Shown: positions 7,237 through 13,717 of the stretch, one piece after another
Position numbering within the stretch: position 1 is the first letter of the stretch
Layout: each line of letters starts with the position of its first letter
DNA from: JALYQB01 sp035640155
GTDB lineage: Bacteria > Actinomycetota > Actinomycetes > Mycobacteriales > Pseudonocardiaceae
NCBI GenBank assembly: GCA_035640155.1
Contig: DASQWR010000201.1
Coordinates: forward strand, 1-17,128
Direction: 5' to 3'
DNA length: 17,128 bases
Notes under the pieces: model-generated
Database searches by the model: none
Seen by the model: only the letters and a program-made list of their open reading frames with translations
Told to the model about the DNA's origin: nothing
Position numbers and translations under genes: made by a program

Positions 7237-8334
7237 GTGACCCCGACCAAGACCGATGTCGCGCCCCTTCCTCGCCGCCCCGCTCTGGCGTCGGGTCGCA
7301 CCGTGCTCTGGCGCGGTCCCGACTGTGTCCAGCTCGGCCTGGGCGGTCCCCACGCGATGGTCCTCGACGGGCTGACCACACCGATGGCCGCGCTGCTGCG
7401 TGCGATGGACGGCAGCCGCGACACCGCCCACCTCGTCGCGGAGGCCGTCGCTGCCGGCGCGGACCCGGCGGATGTCCTCGCCGTCATCACCGAGCTGCAC
7501 CAGGCCGGACTGGTGCGGGACGAGCCGGCCCCCCGGGGCTGCGAGCGCACCGCCCTGCAGATCGACGTCACCGCCGGGGCGGTGCACTCGGGGCGGACGG
7601 CCGCCGAGTTGGTCCGGGTTCGCCGGAGCGCGTCGGTGCTGGTGCACGGATCGGGGCGGGTGGCAGCCGCACTCGCCGTAGCCCTCGCCGTCGCCGGGGT
7701 CGGACGCGTGGTGGCGGCAGCGGAGGGCACGGTGCGGGCCTCCGACGTGGGCACCGGGTACCTGCCGTCGGACGTGGGCCGGCACCGCGCTGACGCTGCC
7801 CGGGACGCGCTGCGCCGCGCCGCGCCCGGGGTGCACACCGAGCCCGCGGGAACCCGCGGGGGCCCGCACCTGGTGGTCGTCACCGACGCCGTCGTGCCCG
7901 ACCCCGACCTGGCGCTGGATCTCGTGGTGCGCCGCCGTCCCCACCTCGCGGCGTACGCACACGAGGGCGTCGCCGTGGTGGGGCCGCTGGTGCTGCCGGG
8001 TCGGAGCAGCTGCCTGCGTTGTGTGCAGCTGCGGCGGGCGGACGCCGACCCTGCGTGGCCGAAGCTGGCCGCGCAGCTCGCCGTGGCGGCGCCGAACGCC
8101 GGACTGGCCTGTGCCCAGCTGGCGGCGGCGCTGGCCGCGGAGCAGGTGCTCGCCGCACTCGCCGGATGGGAGGTGGCCGGATCGGAGGCGGCAAGATCGG
8201 AGGCGGCCGGATCGGAGGCGGCCAGCCGGCCGGCGACGTGGGGCGCCACCCTGGAGCTCGACCCGGTGCACGGGGTGCTGCATCGGCGCTGCTGGCCGGT
8301 CCACCCCCGCTGTGGCTGCGGAGCCCTGGGATGA
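7237..8334 (+). CDS. E1/ThiF-like protein with RRE-like N-terminus (Rv3196 type)
   Basis: About 365 aa from GTG 7237. GTG 7228 and GTG 7189 are in-frame alternatives, and none has a clear ribosome-binding site. The N-terminal 90 residues (VLWRGPDCVQLG ... ELHQAGLV) look like the winged-helix peptide clamp (RRE) of TOMM cyclodehydratase partner proteins. An E1-like part follows, with VHGSGR as the nucleotide-binding-type loop and DVGTGYLPSDVGRHR. Then come VGPLVLPG, a CLRC pair, RADADPAWP, and a C-terminal CWPVHPRCGCG supplying the second half of a zinc tetracysteine. This is the ocin-ThiF pattern, but no YcaO or precursor peptide is nearby, so a RiPP role is not supported. A pentapeptide repeat (GSEAA type) is inserted near the C-terminus. 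Its stop overlaps the start of the ABC1 kinase (ATGA), so the two are translationally coupled. Confidence 0.85.
   Translation: MTPTKTDVAPLPRRPALASGRTVLWRGPDCVQLGLGGPHAMVLDGLTTPMAALLRAMDGSRDTAHLVAEAVAAGADPADVLAVITELHQAGLVRDEPAPRGCERTALQIDVTAGAVHSGRTAAELVRVRRSASVLVHGSGRVAAALAVALAVAGVGRVVAAAEGTVRASDVGTGYLPSDVGRHRADAARDALRRAAPGVHTEPAGTRGGPHLVVVTDAVVPDPDLALDLVVRRRPHLAAYAHEGVAVVGPLVLPGRSSCLRCVQLRRADADPAWPKLAAQLAVAAPNAGLACAQLAAALAAEQVLAALAGWEVAGSEAARSEAAGSEAASRPATWGATLELDPVHGVLHRRCWPVHPRCGCGALG
8175..8219 (+). repeat. Three in-frame 15-bp tandem repeats
   Basis: GGCCGGATCGGAGGC, GGCAAGATCGGAGGC and GGCCGGATCGGAGGC run head to tail within the E1-like gene and encode AGSEA/ARSEA units. The first and third copies are identical, which suggests recent slippage. 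The segment sits between the conserved helical region and the C-terminal cysteines and is probably a flexible linker. Confidence 0.85.
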
Positions 8335-9644
8335 GCTCCGACATCCCTCGCAGCGGCGCGCAGCGCACCGCCCGGTTGGCGAGCCTCCCGCTCGGGACGG
8401 CGGGGCGAGTGGCGGCCGGCTGGGGCAAGCGGTTGACTGGCCGCAGCGCCGAGGAGGTCAACGCCGAGATCAGCGCCCGCACCGCGGAGCAGGTCTTCGC
8501 GGTGCTGGGTGAGCTCAAGGGCGGCGCCATGAAGTTCGGGCAGACGCTGTCGGTGTTCGAGGCGGCGATCCCGGACGAGCTCGCCGCGCCTTACCGGGAG
8601 GCGCTGACGAAGTTGCAGGCCGGGGCACCTCCGATGCGGCCGGCTGCAGTGCGGCGAGTGCTCGACGAGCAGCTCGGGACGGGCTGGCGGCGGCGCTTCG
8701 CGGAGTTCTCCGAGAAGCCTACTGCTGCTGCGAGTATCGGGCAGGTGCACCGAGCGGTGTGGCACGACGGCCGCGAGGTGGCGGTCAAGGTGCAGTATCC
8801 CGGCGCCGAGGAGGCGTTACGCTCGGACCTGCGGCAGCTGCAGCGGTTCAGCCCGCTGTTCCAGGCGGTGGTGCCCGGCCTCGAGGTCAAGCCGCTGCTG
8901 GCCGAGCTGCGTGACCGGATGGTCGAGGAGCTGGACTACCGGGGCGAGGCGGACAACCAGCGGGCCTTCCACGCTGCCTATCACGGGGACCCGGAGATCG
9001 CGGTGCCCGCAGTGGTCGCCAGCGCGCCCAAGGTGCTGGTCTCCGAGTGGGTCACCGGCACCCCGCTGTCCCAGATCATCCGGACCGGGTCCCGCGAGGA
9101 GCGCGACGGCATCGGGTACCTGCTGTCGGAGTTCCACTTCTCCGCTCCGGAGCGGGTGCGGCTGCTGCACGCCGATCCGCACCCGGGAAACTTCCTTCGC
9201 CTGGCGGACGGCCGGCTGTGCGTGCTCGACTTCGGGGCCGCTGCGAAGCTGCCCAACGGTGCGCCGGGCATCCTGGGCGCCGCCGCCCGGCTTGCCGTCG
9301 AGGACCGTCCGGACGAGCTGCTCGAGCTGCTGCGCTCCGCAGGGTTCGTCCGGGCGGGCATGGTGCTGCGCGCGGAGGACGTGCTGGCCTACCTCGCGCC
9401 GTTCACCGAGCCGCTGCAGTCGGAGACCTTCCACTTCACCCGGGCCTGGATGCAGTCCCAGGCGGAACGGGTCGGAGACTTCGGCAGCCCCGACTTCCGC
9501 ACCGGCCGCGCCCTGAACCTGCCGCCGCAGTACCTGCTGATCCAGCGGGTGAGCTCCGGGTCGATGGGCGTCCTGTGCCAGCTCGACGCCACCGTGCCGT
9601 TCCGTGGGCTCGCCGAGCGCTGGCAGCCCGGTTTCGTGGACTGA
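8331..9644 (+). CDS. ABC1/UbiB-family atypical kinase (Rv3197 type)
   Basis: A 437-aa protein of the ABC1/AarF/UbiB family, members of which bind ATP with an unusual protein-kinase-like fold and act in isoprenoid/quinone-related or stress functions. Signature elements are all present: the family KxGQ as Lys68-Phe-Gly-Gln71, the alanine-rich nucleotide loop TAAASIGQVH (131-140), VAVKVQ with Lys153, EELDYRGEADN at 199-209, ADPHPGN (281-287) and DFG (300-302). It therefore looks catalytically complete. The ATG at 8331 is chosen because it overlaps the stop of the E1-like gene as ATGA and because the conserved N-terminus begins just after it; an upstream extension of the frame to 8019 is only the neighbour's shadow. 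In M. tuberculosis the next genes are, from memory, whiB7 and uvrD2. Here the kinase is the last gene before a convergent toxin locus. Confidence 0.93.
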   Translation: MSSDIPRSGAQRTARLASLPLGTAGRVAAGWGKRLTGRSAEEVNAEISARTAEQVFAVLGELKGGAMKFGQTLSVFEAAIPDELAAPYREALTKLQAGAPPMRPAAVRRVLDEQLGTGWRRRFAEFSEKPTAAASIGQVHRAVWHDGREVAVKVQYPGAEEALRSDLRQLQRFSPLFQAVVPGLEVKPLLAELRDRMVEELDYRGEADNQRAFHAAYHGDPEIAVPAVVASAPKVLVSEWVTGTPLSQIIRTGSREERDGIGYLLSEFHFSAPERVRLLHADPHPGNFLRLADGRLCVLDFGAAAKLPNGAPGILGAAARLAVEDRPDELLELLRSAGFVRAGMVLRAEDVLAYLAPFTEPLQSETFHFTRAWMQSQAERVGDFGSPDFRTGRALNLPPQYLLIQRVSSGSMGVLCQLDATVPFRGLAERWQPGFVD

Positions 9645-9654
9645 GCCCAGCGGA

Positions 9655-9692
9655 TGTCCGCCGCGATCCCGGCTGCCTGCGGCTGCCCACCC
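9655..9692. repeat. 38-bp direct repeat, left copy (after the 330-aa gene)
   Basis: Same orientation as 10646-10683 and identical at 35 of 38 positions; weaker similarity continues towards the 330-aa gene's stop. It lies in the 63-bp convergent gap between the ABC1 kinase stop (9644) and the stop of the 330-aa gene (9710). On the minus strand it would read QPQAAGIAAD, the same peptide as in the N-terminus of the 330-aa protein, but here it has no start and soon runs into the antisense of the kinase gene. It looks like the truncated beginning of another cassette, or a recombination scar. Confidence 0.85.
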
Positions 9693-9707
9693 GGCTGCGC
9701 CCACCTC

Positions 9708-10700
9708 TTATGCTGACCCGAACACGCCTTGGACACCCAAGTTCGTGGTCTCGACACGGATTTCGCTGAGCTCGCCGCGCGGCGCAATCGCGCGCCACAC
9801 GCAATGGTCGACCTGCCTGAGACCCAACTCGGACGCGATCTCGTGATCATCGCCGATGAAGTGCAGTACCGCTTGGTTCGGGCCGACGTCGAGCAGTTCG
9901 AAGGGTGCATCTCGCCACGTGCACAGTTGGCGGATCCGTATCACCTCGTCGAGCTGGGCATCGGTGACCACTGTGGTATGGATCCCGTCGGTGTCGTCGA
10001 AATCAGCCGGCGCCGACCGACCCGGTAGTGGGTGCAGCGTCAGCTGGCCCGCGGCCGGGCCGGGATCCGCATCGAAGTCCTCTCCGCGAAAGCGGGCGAC
10101 GATCCCACGACGGACCGCTGGACGCAGCGGCGCCGGCGGCGTCCACCAGCCTGCCGGCCCGAATGCGACAGCCAGGTTCACCCAGCCCGACTGGCGGTGG
10201 AGGTAGCGAGCCACCCGCCGTTCCTCACCGGACTCCGTGATCTGCCACATCTCGGTGCCGGCGGGGAGCTCGATGAGATCGAGCAGGTACTCGGGAATGA
10301 CGTGTGATCGGCTTGGCGTGTATCCCGTGCCGAGGAACGGTGGGGGCAACACGGTCGTGCTGCCCATCCGGTGAGCCCCCTCGACGGTGTTTCCTCCGTA
10401 CGCCGTGCGGTAGAACGCCGGCTGGCCGGCACGGAACCGCAGGACGTGCACCGACCCGCCCAGGGGCCAACCCGGTACTCGGTCGAGACCGTAGCTCTCG
10501 GTCACATCCGCCGCGGTCCTTGCGGCAACGTCCTGGAACCGCGTGCAGAAACCAGCGGTCCGGTGCGGCTCGAATCGACCGGGCACCACCACGTTGCCGC
10601 GGTACAAGTCCGCGATCGTCGGGTGGAGCACCTTCTGAATCGGAGTGTCCGCCGCGATTCCGGCCGCCTGCGGCTGCCGACCCTGGTTTGCGCCTGTCAT
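9708..10700 (-). CDS. Toxin C-terminal domain fused to immunity-like domain (orphan cassette)
   Basis: A 330-aa protein of unrecognised family. Residues 23-174 repeat, in order, the landmarks of the upstream toxin's C-terminal domain: KVLHP, RFR (88-90), AYGG (100-103), RMG, GTGYT (124-128), PEY (136-138), EMWQI (150-154) and GW (172-173). Residues 196-320 resemble the preceding 149-aa immunity candidate: RG, LPG, LCTWR with Cys260, FELL, IGDD, ELGL, and E followed by ETTNL. The toxin equivalent ends at the GW; here the frame continues. No WXG or secretion half is present. ATG 10700 is preferred to GTG 10721 because it gives a 4-bp ATGA overlap with the immunity gene, as elsewhere in the operon. 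It may be a fused toxin-antitoxin, a dedicated inhibitor, or a silent cassette for recombination. Confidence 0.8.
   Translation of the reverse strand: MTGANQGRQPQAAGIAADTPIQKVLHPTIADLYRGNVVVPGRFEPHRTAGFCTRFQDVAARTAADVTESYGLDRVPGWPLGGSVHVLRFRAGQPAFYRTAYGGNTVEGAHRMGSTTVLPPPFLGTGYTPSRSHVIPEYLLDLIELPAGTEMWQITESGEERRVARYLHRQSGWVNLAVAFGPAGWWTPPAPLRPAVRRGIVARFRGEDFDADPGPAAGQLTLHPLPGRSAPADFDDTDGIHTTVVTDAQLDEVIRIRQLCTWRDAPFELLDVGPNQAVLHFIGDDHEIASELGLRQVDHCVWRAIAPRGELSEIRVETTNLGVQGVFGSA
10646..10683. repeat. 38-bp direct repeat, right copy (first codons of the 330-aa gene)
   Basis: Matches 9655-9692 with three substitutions in 38 bp, same orientation, 991 bp apart. It encodes the QPQAAGIAAD stretch at the start of the 330-aa protein, immediately before the region homologous to the toxin domain. 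The repeat therefore begins the unit, and its second copy begins again right after the unit's stop, as expected for tandem cassette units or a cassette inserted by homologous exchange. Confidence 0.85.
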
Positions 10701-11146
10701 CCGCCGTGCCGCCTCTTCCACCGTGCGAGCAGGTCAGTGCGCTCCTCGTGGAGGTCTTCCACCTCGTCGACGCGGAAGGTGCCCTGCACCCACGCGCGAT
10801 CGAGCACGTTCAGCCCGTTCTCCCTGGCCCACCGATCGTCAGCACCGAGTAGCTCGCCCAGCAACTTGCTGCCGTCCGAGCTCAGGACGACGAACTCGCG
10901 CCCCCGCCACGTGCAATACCACTTCACGGAGTACCAGGCTTCCAGGTCTGTGACGTCAACCTCTCCGAGGACACCCGGCCGAAGATCCTTCGGCGGTCTG
11001 TCTGGTTGAACCTCTCCGGGAAGAGCGTACAGGGAAACGCGGTCGGGGTCATTGAAACTCGTGTTACCGATGTATGTACGACCTCGCCACTCCACGAAGG
11101 TGCTGGAGTTCACGTCCGGGATAGCCGGCGGTTGCATCGAATTCAC
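10697..11146 (-). CDS. Putative immunity protein for the T7SS-type toxin
   Basis: A 149-aa soluble protein of no family I can name. The immunity role is inferred from position directly after the toxin and from its small size. Visible core: WRGRTYIGN (20-28), a YALPG turn, then WYCTWRGREFVVL (76-88), LLGADDRWARENGL (99-112) and a C-terminal EVEDLHEERTDL helix (128-139). This core is repeated in the C-terminal half of the 330-aa protein downstream. The start is GTG at 11146, which overlaps the toxin stop as GTGA and has GGAGGA just upstream. The ATG three codons later is an alternative. The frame extends further upstream inside the toxin gene, but that part is shadow. Translational coupling to the toxin would keep inhibitor and toxin levels matched. 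Confidence 0.8.
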   Translation of the reverse strand: MNSMQPPAIPDVNSSTFVEWRGRTYIGNTSFNDPDRVSLYALPGEVQPDRPPKDLRPGVLGEVDVTDLEAWYSVKWYCTWRGREFVVLSSDGSKLLGELLGADDRWARENGLNVLDRAWVQGTFRVDEVEDLHEERTDLLARWKRRHGG

Positions 11147-12819
11147 ACTCTCCTCCAGCCGTGCGTGCGATTGTAGACACCGACGAGAGTCTCGTCCCCG
11201 AACGAGTTTATCTCCCAGATCTCTGCGCGGTCGCCGAAGGGCACACCCCGCGCCTGCCACTCAGGCACTCCGCCGCCGGTGTAGCCGGTCCCGACATAGG
11301 GGTCGTCGCCCCGAATCGGAGGGCCGTCGACAGCACCAAGATCCGACATACGGTCGGCGACGGCATCCGTTCTCCCACCATAGGCGATCGGCATGTCGGC
11401 GTTCTCGGGCGTGCGGAACCGGAGCTGCAATGCAGCCTCGGCCCCCTCGGGAACGGGAGTCCAGCCCGTACCACGGTCGTCAAGTGCGAGTGCGTCGCGA
11501 AGGCCCTGCGGTGTGTCGACATTGGCCACGTCCGTGCCGCGCGCCACGAAGCCACCGGCCGCACCCGGATTGAAGTCCCTTCCGTTGACCGAGGTGAGGT
11601 TGTCCAGGTAGGCCGCGGCCTGCTCGGGATGCAGGACCTTCGTCATGACGGTGCCTGGGTCCGCCCTGATGGCGTCACGCACCTCGATGACCTGGCGGGC
11701 TTCGGCCTCGGTCAGCTGGTCGGACGGAGTGGACCGCAGCCGGTCGTGCTCGGCGCGGTCGAGACCCCGCTCATCGAGGATTCGCTGGTACTCGTCCTCG
11801 AAGGTGTCCCGATCCCGCAGGGCTTCCCGATGGAGCTCGGGGCGAGAACCATCCGGGGACGAGCCGTCCGCGCCGTCCCCGGGGCCGTCCGGACCGTTCG
11901 GGTCTCGCGGCCCACCGCCGGCCGGCCCACCGGGGGAGGTCCCGTCCGGGGGACCGGCACCACCGGCAGCAGGTCCTTCGGCCACCGTCGAACCGCCGGA
12001 GGGCCCGACGTGGGGCGACGATGCGGACCCACTCACGGCATCCGGGGCTCCGGACAGGCCGTCGCGGATGCTGGCGAACAGCTCGTCAAGCTGGCGGATC
12101 AGTGGTGTGAGGTTGCCCAGCGAGCGGACCAGCTTGGTGATCACGTCGGCGATGCGGTCGACCCATCGCGAGATCAGCGCCACCGCGGAGGCCACCACGT
12201 GCGGTGTCGCAATACCCAGGCTGAGGCCGATCTCGGCGGTCCACTGCGGGATCCGTACGATCAGGGTGGACACGCACTCCGCGATCAGGTCGCGCACCAC
12301 CTCGCGGACGACACCGACGAGGATGCCGGCGCCCTCGACGATCGAGCCGACGGTCTGCGCCCCGGTACCCGCCGCGGTGAGCTGTTCGATCTGCCGCGCG
12401 GTGTGCCCCCGGTAGCCGTCGGCGGCCTGACCCTGCCATCCGGCGGTCCCCTGCTGCACGGCGGTGCCGAAGTCAACCCCGGCCTGCTGCACCGCGGTGG
12501 CGACGTTGCGCCAGGTCGCCGCGTAGGAGGCGATCGTGTCCGGATCACCGGCCAGCCAGTCCAGCGCATCGGACAGCGGCTGGACGTGCTCCATCAGCCA
12601 CGCCACCCCGTAGGACACCAGCGTGCCGATCGGGTCCAGCACCAGCCCGAGCGTCTCCAACCCCGCCCCGGCCGCACCGAGACCCCCCTCCACCCAGGAT
12701 CCGGACTCGACCCCGTTGTAGAGACCCATCGCGGACTCCACGACGCCGAGACCAGTGATCGCCGTGGTGGAGTCGACGCGCTCCGCGACCAGCGGGTTCC
12801 CCGGGGCCGGGGCACTCAC
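11143..12819 (-). CDS. WXG/T7SS polymorphic toxin with uncharacterised C-terminal domain
   Basis: A 558-aa protein. Residues 1-150 are a helical WXG-type delivery domain (W128-Q-G130, then Tyr136). About 150-255 are amphipathic and hydrophobic helices, 260-325 a Gly/Pro/Asp-rich linker, 326-390 a charged helical region, and 394-558 the presumed toxin. This order resembles CpnT of M. tuberculosis (N-terminal secretion/channel part, C-terminal toxin). The toxin domain shows RFR (467-469), AYGG (479-482), GTGYT (510-514), VPE (518-520), EIWEI (533-537) and a terminal GW. I do not see the signature of the TNT NAD glycohydrolase or another family I can name. An arginine/glutamate enzyme such as an ADP-ribosyltransferase is conceivable but unproven. 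The start is GTG at 12819, overlapping the EspC-like stop (GTGA). The immunity gene overlaps its stop in the same way. Confidence 0.85.
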   Translation of the reverse strand: MSAPAPGNPLVAERVDSTTAITGLGVVESAMGLYNGVESGSWVEGGLGAAGAGLETLGLVLDPIGTLVSYGVAWLMEHVQPLSDALDWLAGDPDTIASYAATWRNVATAVQQAGVDFGTAVQQGTAGWQGQAADGYRGHTARQIEQLTAAGTGAQTVGSIVEGAGILVGVVREVVRDLIAECVSTLIVRIPQWTAEIGLSLGIATPHVVASAVALISRWVDRIADVITKLVRSLGNLTPLIRQLDELFASIRDGLSGAPDAVSGSASSPHVGPSGGSTVAEGPAAGGAGPPDGTSPGGPAGGGPRDPNGPDGPGDGADGSSPDGSRPELHREALRDRDTFEDEYQRILDERGLDRAEHDRLRSTPSDQLTEAEARQVIEVRDAIRADPGTVMTKVLHPEQAAAYLDNLTSVNGRDFNPGAAGGFVARGTDVANVDTPQGLRDALALDDRGTGWTPVPEGAEAALQLRFRTPENADMPIAYGGRTDAVADRMSDLGAVDGPPIRGDDPYVGTGYTGGGVPEWQARGVPFGDRAEIWEINSFGDETLVGVYNRTHGWRRV

Positions 12820-13121
12820 CGTGCACCGCCGAGGGAGCCGCGGTTGGCGTCCTCGACGCGTTGGTACTCCCGTGCCGTCGCAGCGATGCCGGACACGGTT
12901 CGCTCGAGCGCCTGCACCCCGCCGGCCAGGGCGTCCACCCCACTCGCCTGGACCGGATCGATCAACGGCGGGAAGAACTGGCAGATCACCCCGTACGCCT
13001 CAGCGGGCAGGCTCACCGTGCGCGCAGCGTCCAGCGCCTGCGCCAACGCCGAGCGCACCGCTTCCAGGCCCGCACCGTGCGCCGCCAGCCCCTGCGGTGT
13101 CACCCCGAACTGCGCGCTCAC
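12816..13121 (-). CDS. EspC-like type VII secretion substrate/partner
   Basis: A 101-aa helical protein that resembles the EspC/WXG100-like T7SS targets often encoded just before WXG toxins in Actinobacteria: FGVTPQGLAAHGAGLEAVR at the start, a Pro-containing turn (FFPPLIDP, 49-56), and a second helix. Near the C-terminus, Y86-QRV-E90 is a YxxxD/E motif, the export signal of type VII substrates. It has no WxG of its own; the WXG is in the toxin, so the two may pair as a helical heterodimer for export. The start is GTG at 13121 with GGGAGGGG upstream at suitable spacing; a second GTG 10 nt earlier is out of frame. The stop overlaps the toxin start by 4 bp. It lies 56 bp after the YbaB-like gene. 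Confidence 0.85.
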   Translation of the reverse strand: MSAQFGVTPQGLAAHGAGLEAVRSALAQALDAARTVSLPAEAYGVICQFFPPLIDPVQASGVDALAGGVQALERTVSGIAATAREYQRVEDANRGSLGGAR

Positions 13122-13144
13122 CCGCGCTCACCCCTCCCGGTCAC

Positions 13145-13178
13145 GGGAACCGACGCAGCCGCGCCGGGCGCGGTTCCC
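13145..13178 (-). promoter_or_regulatory. Hairpin between the YbaB-like and EspC-like genes
   Basis: GGGAACCG (13145-13152) pairs with CGGTTCCC (13171-13178), and CGC with GCG extends the stem past a one-base bulge. The hairpin touches the TAG stop of the YbaB-like gene and ends about 24 nt before the EspC-like start. No U-tract follows, so a partial attenuator or RNA-processing site is more likely than a full terminator. It could set the ratio between the first gene and the toxin genes. Confidence 0.4.
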
Positions 13179-13666
13179 TACCGCAGGATGCTGCCGCCTC
13201 CGAAGTCGTCGTCCTCGTCGTCCTGGACCGGTGGCCGATTACGCAACTCGCCGCCGGATCCACGACCACGCTCTTCGGTTTGCTCGGGGAATCGCTGCTG
13301 ATAGGAGGTGACGACACTGCGCACGGTCTGCTCGTCGTCCCCCACGGTCGCGGCCATCACCTCCGCCACCCGAGCCGACAGCCGGCCCTGCGCCCGGCGC
13401 ATCCCCGCCAGAATCTCGGCCGCCAACCGGTCCGGCTCCCGCTCACGCGCCCGCGCGGAGAGCTGCAGATCGATGAGCACACCCGTGGCGGCGACGGTCA
13501 CCCGCACCACCCCGTCCGCCGAGGTGTCCGTCTCGGTGATCTCCGCGACCTGCTGCTGCATTTGCTCGTAGCGCTGCGCCTTCGCCGCAGCCTCGGCCGC
13601 CCACGCCCGCACCTGCTGCTCGGCCTGCGCCGCGCTGCCCCCGAACCCATCCGATCTCGCCGTCAT
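13178..13666 (-). CDS. YbaB/EbfC family nucleoid-associated-like protein
   Basis: A 162-aa protein. Residues 12-110 follow the YbaB/EbfC pattern: a long N-terminal helix (AQAEQQVRAWAAEAAAKAQR), a beta part (ADGVVRVTVAATGVLIDLQL, 50-69) and a second helix (PDRLAAEILAGMRRAQGR). The C-terminal 40 residues are acidic and disordered (VQDDEDDDFGGG). Family members bind DNA as dimers. The variants placed in front of EspC-like and WXG genes in Actinobacteria are not characterised, and could equally act as chaperones or regulators of the toxin locus. The ATG at 13666 has no clear ribosome-binding site, but TAACTT (13680-13675) lies 8 nt upstream and fits a near-leaderless promoter, so the toxin operon probably starts here and not in mfd, which ends 51 bp upstream. 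Confidence 0.85.
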   Translation of the reverse strand: MTARSDGFGGSAAQAEQQVRAWAAEAAAKAQRYEQMQQQVAEITETDTSADGVVRVTVAATGVLIDLQLSARAREREPDRLAAEILAGMRRAQGRLSARVAEVMAATVGDDEQTVRSVVTSYQQRFPEQTEERGRGSGGELRNRPPVQDDEDDDFGGGSILR

Positions 13667-13674
13667 GAACGCAC

Positions 13675-13680
13675 AAGTTA
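13675..13680 (-). promoter_or_regulatory. Candidate -10 box of the toxin operon
   Basis: TAACTT on the minus strand, 8 nt before the ATG of the YbaB-like gene. It fits TANNNT and would give a leader of about one base. No good -35 is visible. It supports transcription of the toxin locus independently of mfd. Confidence 0.35.
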
Positions 13681-13717
13681 CCGGGGCGGCGCGGAAGGAC
13701 GGGTGAACCGAACTCCG

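Noticed and set aside
7237..8334. Complete RiPP (TOMM) biosynthesis cluster
   Set aside because: Only the E1/RRE-like protein is present; no YcaO, dehydrogenase or precursor peptide is found within the window.
5583..8765. 1060-aa minus-strand open frame across the Zincin_2, zinc-ribbon, E1-like and kinase genes
   Set aside because: It spans four well-supported plus-strand genes plus non-coding gaps and has low-complexity sequence; a shadow.
9389..9910. 173-aa minus-strand frame containing QPQAAGIAAD
   Set aside because: Not a gene: it runs antisense through the kinase. It is useful only because it revealed the left copy of the direct repeat.
11143..11640. Toxin domain as a TNT-type NAD glycohydrolase
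   Set aside because: The gene layout recalls CpnT, but the TNT-type sequence pattern as I remember it (DRFG and RALPP-like elements) is absent, so the family name is not supported.
11161..13311. 716-aa plus-strand open frame opposite the toxin and EspC-like genes
   Set aside because: Shadow of the minus-strand operon, whose genes have motifs, ribosome-binding sites and 4-bp overlaps.
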